From positions 1 through 21,167 of the IMG/VR virus record IMGVR_UViG_3300032048_000022: a stretch of DNA of 21,167 bases; one strand, 5' to 3'. The stretch is from a virus. Position numbers and translations under genes: made by a program. Shown here piece after piece: positions 14,177 through 21,167 of this stretch. Under the pieces are notes generated by a model. The model had not been told where the DNA came from, did no database searches, and saw nothing but the letters and a program-made list of their open reading frames with translations. Positions within the stretch are counted from its first letter, which is position 1, and each line of letters begins with the position of its first letter.

Positions 14177-17100
14177 ATGGCAATTTCATTTAACGTAGAA
14201 CCATACTGGGACGATTTTGAAACCGCAGGAGCGGATGGTCTAAGTCCTAAAGAAAAATATAATAGGATATTATTTAGACCCGGTAAGGCTATACAAGCAA
14301 GAGAGTTAACCCAGTTACAAACAACATTACAAAACCAAGTATCATCTCTTGGGACAAGTTTCTTCAAAGATGGTTCGGTTGTTGTCCCTGGTGCAGTTCA
14401 CCTCCATAATAAAATTGACTATGTAAGATTATCTGCAGTACACGCTAATAATGATACTGTTGCGGAATTAATTGGTACTGAATTTGCTGAGACTGGCACT
14501 ACTGTTGTTGGTAAAGTTATTCATGCTACTTTAGCTTCTGGTGATGATTCTATAACAATATGGGTACAATATATATCTGCTGGCGCTGTATTTACTGCTG
14601 GCGGAGCATTAACAGCTACAGGAGGTAAGACAGCTACTATAGCTAGTACTAATGATGTTGGTGGAAATACACCTGTAGGTTTTGGTTCAATTGTATCTAT
14701 TGAAGATGGTATCTATTATATTAAAAAACACTTTGTTGTAGCAAAAGCTAAAACAATTGTTTTATCTAAATATACATCAAGCGTATCATTTGATATTGGC
14801 TTACTTGTCACTGAATCCCTTGTCAGTTCAGGTAGTGATGCAACATTAAATGATAATGCAACAGGCTCTCCTAATGAGTCTGCTCCAGGTGCACATCGTT
14901 ATTCTATTACAGCAGTATTATCTACTCAAGCAGTTAATGCTACATCAGGTAATTTTGTTCTTATAGCTCGATTAGAAGCTGGTGTTATTACTAAACATGC
15001 AAGGTCACCTGACTATAATATTCTTGAAGATCATTTAGCTCGTAGAACATTTGACGAATCTGGTAACTATTATGTTAATCCATTTAAAACTCTTGTCAAA
15101 ACACATCAAGCATCAAGTCCTGATGCTACCAAATTATCACTTGCAATTGAGCCTTCTAAAGCTTATGTAAGAGGTTATGAGGTACAAAACTATGCAACTA
15201 CTAACGTACACTTTGATAGAGCAAGAACTTCAGAAAGAGTTACAGATAAAGTTACAGAGATAACACATAATAATTATATTGAAGTTACAAATATGTTTGG
15301 CGCACCTGACATTACTACATTTGGTTTAATAGATATTGAAAATGCAGGTGGTACACAAATTGGTACTTGTCGAGCTCGTTCAATAGAACGTGTTTCAGGT
15401 AATGGTGCAACAGGTGCATCAAGATATAGAATACATATATTTAATTTTACAGGAACAATGACTGATGCAACCCAATTAGATGGAGCTGCATCTTATGATT
15501 TTCGTGCAACTATAGCAGATTCTGGCGCAACCACAGCGTATAACATTGGTCCAGACACTTTAGTATATGAATTACCATACGCTAGAATTAAAACATGTAA
15601 TAGTGAAGAAGATGATACTCAACCAGATGATTTTAACTATCGTTATGAAACTAATCGTATATTCACTTCAGCAACAGTATCAGGTAGTCCATATACAGCA
15701 ACATTTACTGCTTCAGGTAGTGGCGAACAGTTTGGTCCTATAGCAAATAATACAAATTGGATTCTAATAAACGATACTAGTAATACAGAAGGTGGTGAAG
15801 AAATAATTGCAGCATCAGATATTACGGTTAATAATGCTCCTACAGATCCTCCAAATGTTATTATTAAAAACTTACCATCTGGTATTACAGGTGATACAGT
15901 AAGATTAATTGCTCCAATTATTAAAACTGCAAGTCATAAAACTAAATCATTAGTTGAAGATCAAGGCACAACATTTGGTAATAGTACAGATTTTACTGGT
16001 ATAGGTCAATCTCTTGGCAAAGCAGATGTTAAACGTATAGTATCTGTTATTGAAAATGTAGGTTCTGCTAATGTTACTGAACACTTTGAATTAGATAATG
16101 GACAAAGAGATACTCACTATGATGTAGGACGAATTAAGCTTAAGACCACATCTAATTATACAGCGGCTATAGCAGTTAATGTTGTATTTGATTATTACAC
16201 ACATTCTGCAGGAGACTTCTTTACAGTTGATTCTTATGTTGGTGTTGACTATGCAGATATTCCTAGTATAGATAATATAGAATTAAGAAGTGCAGTTGAC
16301 TTTAGACCACGTATAGATGATTCTGGTGGTAACTTTACAGGAACAGGCGCACGAACAGCATTTGCTCCAGTAAGATATACTCAATTTGAAACTGATATGC
16401 AATTCTACTTACCAAGAATGGATACAGTTTATATAAATTCTAAAGGTGAGTTTGGTGTTTCACCTGGTGTTCCAGCACGTAATCCCGAAGCACCTAGTGT
16501 TCCTAAAGATTCAATGCATTTATATACGTTAAGTATTACTCCATATACAATGAATCCAAGTGAAGTTGGTGTTCAATATATCGATCAAAGACGTTATACA
16601 ATGCGTGATATTGGACATCTTGAAACACGAATAGGCCAAGTAGAATATTATGCTGCACTTAACTTCTTAGAAACTGAAGCACAAAATAAACAAATTTTAG
16701 ATACATCATCACCTTATAGTTTAAGGTGGAAGTCTGGTTATTTAGTAGATGGATTTGCAAACACAAGAATGTCAAATTCTGGCTCACCAGAATATAGAGC
16801 TTCTGTTGATATACCTAATCGTACATTAAGACCTTCATTTTCTCAAGGTAATGCTGCGTTAGCATATCATGCAGCTGGCTCAGGTACAACAAAAACAGGT
16901 GACTTAATAACATTACCATATACTAATTCTGCACTTATATCACAAACACAATATTCTGGTACAATTAATGTTAACCCTTATGATGTGTTTAACTGGACAG
17001 GTTCAATGTCACTAGCTCCTTCAACCGATGAATGGATGGATATTGATAGGAGACCAGAAGTTGTTATTAATAATGATGGCGAATTTGATGCTATGGTACA

Positions 17101-19234
17101 AGCTCTTCAACCTCAACTTGGTACAGTATGGGGTTCGTGGCAAACTCATTGGACTGGTGGAAAGGCAAGTCATGAAAGTGTTTATACTCCAGGTAGACTT
17201 GTAGATACTGGCGGTGGTGGCCATGCAACTAGATATAGAATGGAAAGAGGTAGTTGGTCTTTTACTGAAACTACTACTCCTCGTGTAAAAAGTGGTAAGT
17301 CAAGAACTGGTATTCAAACAACTATTGCAGTTGAAACATCTAGGGTTAGTCAAGGTGATAGAACAGTTGAAGTTAACTTTATTCCATATATGAGAACAAG
17401 ACTTGTTCACTTTAGTGCAACACGTATGATGCCAAATACTACAGTATATGCATACTTTGATGGTGTCGATATATCGGATTATGTTAATGAAGCTCAACCA
17501 GGTTATACTCCTTTAGTAGGTATTAATACTGAGACTGCTCACCCATCTGGTGCAGGTGCATTAACAACAGATGCTAATGGTGCTATAACAGGTTCATTCT
17601 TAATACCTAATAATAGTACAACTAATTTTACATCTGGTACAAAAGAATTTAAATTAACCTCTGACAATACTAATAATGATGCTTTAACACGTACAACTGC
17701 TATGGCAGATTTTACTGCAGCAGGTTTAATTGAAACAGTAGAAAATGTTATTATTTCAACTAGAACTCCTGTACTTCAAAGGAATAGTGTTGGTTCTGGT
17801 GTTGTATCATGGAGTGACCCTCTTGCTCAGTCTATATTACTTGATAAGGCTGCATTTATCACTTCATTAGATCTTTATTTTGTATCTAAAGATGATAACA
17901 TACCAGTACAAATACAAATTAGAAAAATGGTTAATGGATTCCCAACTCAAGAGGTTCTTCCATTCTCAGATGTAACACTTAATCCTGGTTCAATAACTGC
18001 AGATGGTAGTACAGCTACGAAATTTACATTCCCATCACCAGTATTCTTACAAGATGGTATTGAATATGCATTTGTTATTCTTGCTAATTCAAATAACTAT
18101 ACTGTACGTTATGCTGAGATTGGTGGTGAAGACCAAAGTGGTAATAGAATTTCACAACAACCATATAATGGTGTAATGTTTATGTCACAAAATGCTTCAA
18201 CATGGACAGCAGACCAAAATAAAGACTTAATGTTTGTTCTTAATAGAGCAGTATTTGATACTTCGGTTTCACGTGCATGTGTATTAAGAAATGATGCATT
18301 ACCTTCACGTGCATTAACAAGTAATCCTATTAAAACTACTGCTTCATCTACTACAGTTCAAGTGACTCATAGAGACCACGGAATGAAAATTGGTGACACT
18401 ACAACCATTGCGGGTTCCGCAGCAATAAATAATATAACTGCTGCTCAAATGAATACAACTCATACACTAACTGCAGCAACGAGAGATACTTATGACTTTG
18501 TATCTGCTGGCACAGCAAATGCGACTGGTATTGGTGGTGGAACAGCAGTTCAAGCAACACAAAATTTAGCTTGGAATACAATGCTTCCAATTATTCAACA
18601 AGTTATCTTACCTGATACTACTCAAACATGGACAGTATCAGATACATTAGAATCTAGTGGAACTATAATAGCAACTACAGAAGCTATAACCCCTAACGAA
18701 AATTATACACCATTATATCCTAAAGTGATTAAGTCTGGTGCAACACATACAATACAACTTAATGGTTTATTTACTTCAACATCAGATTTTGTATCACCGA
18801 TTATTGACTTAGAGAGGTGTTCAGTAATTACTATTTCAAATAGAATTGATAATAACGTTGGTGCTGTTGCTGAAACAACACCAGGTGAAGGTACTAGTTT
18901 AGCTAAATATATAACTAAGACTGTAGAATTAGCAGATTCATCAGATACAATTAAAGTTTATGTAGATATTAATCGTCCTAATGGAACATTTGTAGATTTA
19001 TATTATAAATCTGGTAATACAGCATCAACATTTGATGCACAAAATTGGATATTAGCACCAAATGATTTAGCTACTGTAACATTCTCAGATGGAGCTTCAT
19101 ATGAAGAGACAGTATATAGTATTACACCAACTGATACATTTACATTGTTTAATATTAAGATTGTGATGAAGTCTACTGGTACAAGTTATATTCCTAAGAT
19201 TCAACAGCTTAGAGCTATAGCGTGTAAAGTATAA
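14177..19234 (+). CDS. Giant DUF4815-type virion protein, 1685 aa, in the gp10 position
   Basis: The N-terminus LSPKEKYNRILFRPGKAIQA (residues 22-41), then RELTQLQ, the segment ARRTFDESGNYYVNPF (~288), PSKAYVRGYEV (~326) and FELDNGQRDTHYDVGRIKL (~636) are hallmarks of the DUF4815 family in marine T4-like phages. The C-terminal half is beta-rich, with an inserted HRDHGMKIGD module (~1380-1465) and the ending TVELADSSDTIKVYVDINRP. No function is proven that I know of. Lying directly after gp8, where T4 has gp9-gp12, it probably forms outer wedge or fibre-attachment structures. AGGAAAG precedes the start, 12 nt after gp8. Confidence 0.8.
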   Translation: MAISFNVEPYWDDFETAGADGLSPKEKYNRILFRPGKAIQARELTQLQTTLQNQVSSLGTSFFKDGSVVVPGAVHLHNKIDYVRLSAVHANNDTVAELIGTEFAETGTTVVGKVIHATLASGDDSITIWVQYISAGAVFTAGGALTATGGKTATIASTNDVGGNTPVGFGSIVSIEDGIYYIKKHFVVAKAKTIVLSKYTSSVSFDIGLLVTESLVSSGSDATLNDNATGSPNESAPGAHRYSITAVLSTQAVNATSGNFVLIARLEAGVITKHARSPDYNILEDHLARRTFDESGNYYVNPFKTLVKTHQASSPDATKLSLAIEPSKAYVRGYEVQNYATTNVHFDRARTSERVTDKVTEITHNNYIEVTNMFGAPDITTFGLIDIENAGGTQIGTCRARSIERVSGNGATGASRYRIHIFNFTGTMTDATQLDGAASYDFRATIADSGATTAYNIGPDTLVYELPYARIKTCNSEEDDTQPDDFNYRYETNRIFTSATVSGSPYTATFTASGSGEQFGPIANNTNWILINDTSNTEGGEEIIAASDITVNNAPTDPPNVIIKNLPSGITGDTVRLIAPIIKTASHKTKSLVEDQGTTFGNSTDFTGIGQSLGKADVKRIVSVIENVGSANVTEHFELDNGQRDTHYDVGRIKLKTTSNYTAAIAVNVVFDYYTHSAGDFFTVDSYVGVDYADIPSIDNIELRSAVDFRPRIDDSGGNFTGTGARTAFAPVRYTQFETDMQFYLPRMDTVYINSKGEFGVSPGVPARNPEAPSVPKDSMHLYTLSITPYTMNPSEVGVQYIDQRRYTMRDIGHLETRIGQVEYYAALNFLETEAQNKQILDTSSPYSLRWKSGYLVDGFANTRMSNSGSPEYRASVDIPNRTLRPSFSQGNAALAYHAAGSGTTKTGDLITLPYTNSALISQTQYSGTINVNPYDVFNWTGSMSLAPSTDEWMDIDRRPEVVINNDGEFDAMVQALQPQLGTVWGSWQTHWTGGKASHESVYTPGRLVDTGGGGHATRYRMERGSWSFTETTTPRVKSGKSRTGIQTTIAVETSRVSQGDRTVEVNFIPYMRTRLVHFSATRMMPNTTVYAYFDGVDISDYVNEAQPGYTPLVGINTETAHPSGAGALTTDANGAITGSFLIPNNSTTNFTSGTKEFKLTSDNTNNDALTRTTAMADFTAAGLIETVENVIISTRTPVLQRNSVGSGVVSWSDPLAQSILLDKAAFITSLDLYFVSKDDNIPVQIQIRKMVNGFPTQEVLPFSDVTLNPGSITADGSTATKFTFPSPVFLQDGIEYAFVILANSNNYTVRYAEIGGEDQSGNRISQQPYNGVMFMSQNASTWTADQNKDLMFVLNRAVFDTSVSRACVLRNDALPSRALTSNPIKTTASSTTVQVTHRDHGMKIGDTTTIAGSAAINNITAAQMNTTHTLTAATRDTYDFVSAGTANATGIGGGTAVQATQNLAWNTMLPIIQQVILPDTTQTWTVSDTLESSGTIIATTEAITPNENYTPLYPKVIKSGATHTIQLNGLFTSTSDFVSPIIDLERCSVITISNRIDNNVGAVAETTPGEGTSLAKYITKTVELADSSDTIKVYVDINRPNGTFVDLYYKSGNTASTFDAQNWILAPNDLATVTFSDGASYEETVYSITPTDTFTLFNIKIVMKSTGTSYIPKIQQLRAIACKV

Positions 19235-19494
19235 TGAAAGACCAGATTGTTATGTTACTTCTTGGATTGCTTATAGCTTTGGGTGGTTGGACAATGACAC
19301 AGACGTTTAGTTTAAGTACTACTCAAGCAGTGATAGATGATAAAGTTGATAAATTAGAAAGACAGGTTGAAAAAATGCAAGACCAAATGGACGATATGTT
19401 AAATGTAGATGAGGAGATTATGGAACAACACGAAGATTTATTTAATCAAATTTTAAATAATTCTGGTGGTAGTACACCATCATATAATTACTAA
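19234..19494 (+). CDS. Small membrane-anchored coiled-coil protein, 86 aa
   Basis: Residues ~5-23 (IVMLLLGLLIALGGWTMTQ) form one hydrophobic segment. They are followed by a heptad-rich acidic coiled coil (IDDKVDKLERQVEKMQDQMD, residues 34-53) and a short Gly/Ser/Tyr tail. I do not recognise a named family. The topology would suit an inner-membrane spanin-like or holin-accessory protein, or a small virion component. The tight coupling to structural genes (TAATG overlap on both sides) is consistent with either. No lipobox or catalytic motif is seen. Confidence 0.7.
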   Translation: MKDQIVMLLLGLLIALGGWTMTQTFSLSTTQAVIDDKVDKLERQVEKMQDQMDDMLNVDEEIMEQHEDLFNQILNNSGGSTPSYNY

Positions 19495-19688
19495 TGCATA
19501 TACCAGTTAAAGGACATAATGATTTAGTAAGAGACACAAAGTCAGGAGCTATTATAAATATTGGAAGTGAAGGTGAAATGTATTCAGCTGCTAGAGCTAA
19601 AGGAAAAGCCGATGCAGAGAGATTAGATAAAGTAGAACAAGACGTATCAGAAATTAAAATGATGCTTCAAACATTAATAGAGAGATAA
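19494..19688 (+). CDS. Small conserved phage protein, 64 aa
   Basis: The sequence begins MHIPVKGHNDLVRDTKSGAI, then INIGSEGEMYSAAR, and ends in a short coiled coil (ERLDKVEQDVSEIKMMLQTL). I recognise this VKGHxxLVRDxxSGAIIN pattern as a recurring small protein in the structural regions of marine T4-like phages. Its function is unknown to me. It overlaps the 86-aa gene by one base (TAATG) and is 1 nt from the tail-fibre start, so it is co-translated with them. The C-terminal coiled coil could pair with the one in the preceding protein. Confidence 0.75.
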   Translation: MHIPVKGHNDLVRDTKSGAIINIGSEGEMYSAARAKGKADAERLDKVEQDVSEIKMMLQTLIER

Positions 19689-19689
19689 T

Positions 19690-21167
19690 ATGGCAACAGT
19701 AAACGTAACAACAACAAATACCTTTGAGGAATGGAGAGTCAAGACTAATGAGCTTGGTACTGCAACTGGTAACTTAACCAACTTAACTGTACCAAATACT
19801 CGTGGAACAAATCTTATATCTGCATTAACTCAAATTGATACTGATCTTACAACAGCAGAAACCACTATAGCAGCTATAGGAACTACTTATGTTGATGTAG
19901 GTGGTGATACAATGACAGGTGATTTAAACCTTGGTGATAATATAGATATTAATTTTGGTACTGGCACAGACTTAAAAATATATCATGATGGTTCTCATAG
20001 TTATATAACAGATGGTGGAACAGGAAATCTAAAAATTACTGCAACTCAATTGGATATTCTCGGTACTAGTGAGACAATGGCCACGTTTATTGACGATGGT
20101 GCAGTAACCTTATATCATAATGATGCTGCTAAAATAGCTACAACTGCTACTGGTACAAGTGTAACAGGAAATGTTATTGCTACAGGTACAGTTGAACCTG
20201 CAGGAGATACTGCTGCTGGCGATAATGCTGCTATAGGATATACTGCAGCTGAAGGTCTAATTTTAACAGGACAAGGCTCTACAAATGATATAACAATTAA
20301 AAATGATGCTGATGCTGCTGTTATTTCAATTCCAACAGGAACCACAAATGCAACTGTCGTTGGTTTTCTTGATGCAGCAAATTTAAAAATTGGTGGTGAA
20401 CAACTAGACGATAGATATATGGCTGCTTCTACCTCTGGTGGTACTACTACTATTGCAGATGTTACAGACTTCACTAATGATATAACAATGCTTGAGTCTT
20501 TAACGTTAGGTACAGAGAAAATATATCAATCAGGTGGTGGTGGATTTACATTTGCAGAATATGCACAAGATTTAATTGGTGGTATGGTATCTAGTAATAC
20601 CGAATCAGGTATTTCAGTAACATACGATGATGCAGGTTCTGGAACTGGAAAAATTAACTTTGATGTAGGTGATTCAACCATTGCATTAACAGGTGATGTA
20701 ACAGGTTCTGCTACAATGACCAATTTAGGTAATGTATCAATTGCTACAACTTTTGCTGCTGATGTTTATGTAAATATAGCCGGTGACACAATGACTGGTA
20801 AATTAATTACTGCATCATCAGGATTAGGTGGTGCAAATGCTGGTGTAAGCGCTGCAACTTCATTAACATTAGGTACTGGTTCTAGTACAGCAATAACAAT
20901 TGACTCAAACCAAAGAATAGGTATTGGTGGTGCAGTACATGCTTCTCATAAGGTAGATGTATCTGGTAGATTAAATGCAACAAATTTAAGTATTGGTAAT
21001 ACTGATATATCAACGGTATTTGTAGAAGCTGGTGAAGCATTCCAAGATGCAGTAGGTGCAATGCTTGGTGGTACAGAAACTGGTGGAATAACAGTAACAT
21101 ATGATGATGCTAATAACCATATAGACTTTGCAATTGCAGATGATGGTCATAACCATACTACAGCTCA
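19690..21167 (+). CDS. Tail fibre / receptor-binding protein, N-terminal part (runs off the window)
   Basis: The frame stays open from ATG 19690 to the window end (492 codons) with AGAGA upstream. It begins MATVNVTTTNTFEEWRVKTN, a typical marine phage fibre N-terminus. Fibre repeats follow: GGDTMTGDLNLG (residues ~69-80) and AGDTMTGKL (~364-372); LKIYHDGSHSYITDGGTGNL (~95-114); and two copies of a QD(L/A)xGxMxxxxTExGIxVTYDDA unit (~290-315 and ~453-478), the second leading into DDGHNHTTA. The composition is Thr/Gly/Ala/Asp-rich, as in trimeric beta-structured fibres. The adhesive tip is not in the window. Its position after the wedge genes suits a fibre attached to the baseplate. Confidence 0.85.
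   Translation, partial: MATVNVTTTNTFEEWRVKTNELGTATGNLTNLTVPNTRGTNLISALTQIDTDLTTAETTIAAIGTTYVDVGGDTMTGDLNLGDNIDINFGTGTDLKIYHDGSHSYITDGGTGNLKITATQLDILGTSETMATFIDDGAVTLYHNDAAKIATTATGTSVTGNVIATGTVEPAGDTAAGDNAAIGYTAAEGLILTGQGSTNDITIKNDADAAVISIPTGTTNATVVGFLDAANLKIGGEQLDDRYMAASTSGGTTTIADVTDFTNDITMLESLTLGTEKIYQSGGGGFTFAEYAQDLIGGMVSSNTESGISVTYDDAGSGTGKINFDVGDSTIALTGDVTGSATMTNLGNVSIATTFAADVYVNIAGDTMTGKLITASSGLGGANAGVSAATSLTLGTGSSTAITIDSNQRIGIGGAVHASHKVDVSGRLNATNLSIGNTDISTVFVEAGEAFQDAVGAMLGGTETGGITVTYDDANNHIDFAIADDGHNHTTA

Noticed and set aside
19553-19560. Plus-strand TATAAATA within the 64-aa gene
   Set aside because: It encodes the conserved IIN residues and is ~130 nt from the fibre start. There is no positional support beyond chance.
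20115-20474. 119-codon minus-strand frame, Val/Pro/Ala-rich
   Set aside because: It is a reverse-strand shadow of the Thr/Gly/Ala-rich tail-fibre gene.
1-21167. tRNA genes, CRISPR arrays, insertion sequences, integrase or attachment sites
   Set aside because: I looked on both strands and saw none. The sequence is almost fully packed with structural genes, and the longest real gene-free stretch is the 55-bp gp4-gp48 spacer.

Overview
The window is part of the virion structural region of a T4-like contractile-tailed phage (myovirus). The genes found are T4-type baseplate, hub and tail-assembly genes. The AT-rich composition, the absence of tRNA or lysogeny genes, a gp5 without lysozyme, a DUF4815-type giant protein and HDGS/GDTMTG tail-fibre repeats all point to the marine relatives of T4 that infect cyanobacteria or SAR11-like hosts. 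The host is inferred from style only. No bacterial chromosomal gene is visible.

Layout. Positions 2-61 hold the 3' end of a rightward gene of unknown identity, closed by a strong hairpin terminator. From 5117 down to 95 runs a leftward block: gp4 head-completion nuclease; a conserved 193-aa protein (possibly gp2-like); a tail-tube-fold protein (gp54-like); gp26; and a 753-aa alanine/glycine-rich protein with five ~80-residue repeats, read as the tape measure. A 55-bp intergenic region (5118-5172) carries back-to-back T4 late promoters. From 5173 to the end runs a rightward block: gp48 tube cap, gp53, gp27-like hub, gp5 spike, gp25, gp6, gp7-like, gp8, a 1685-aa DUF4815-type protein, two small proteins (one with a membrane segment and coiled coil) and the start of a long tail fibre.

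Functionally the right block encodes the hub/spike (gp27-gp5), wedge core (gp25-gp6-gp7), outer wedge (gp53, gp8, probably the DUF4815 protein) and fibre. The left block encodes tube initiation, tape measure, their assembly factors and head completion.

The most interesting signal is a perfect T TTT TTT slippery heptamer in the last codons of gp26, inside a 12-nt stop-to-stop window. It leads into a 60-codon -1 frame that ends just inside the tape-measure start. This is the arrangement of the lambda gpG/gpGT tail-assembly chaperone and suggests that this gp26 is made in two forms. A second signal is that three genes (gp4, the 193-aa gene and gp25) have an exact late-promoter TATAAATA 5-6 nt before the ATG and no good Shine-Dalgarno, which predicts leaderless late mRNAs.
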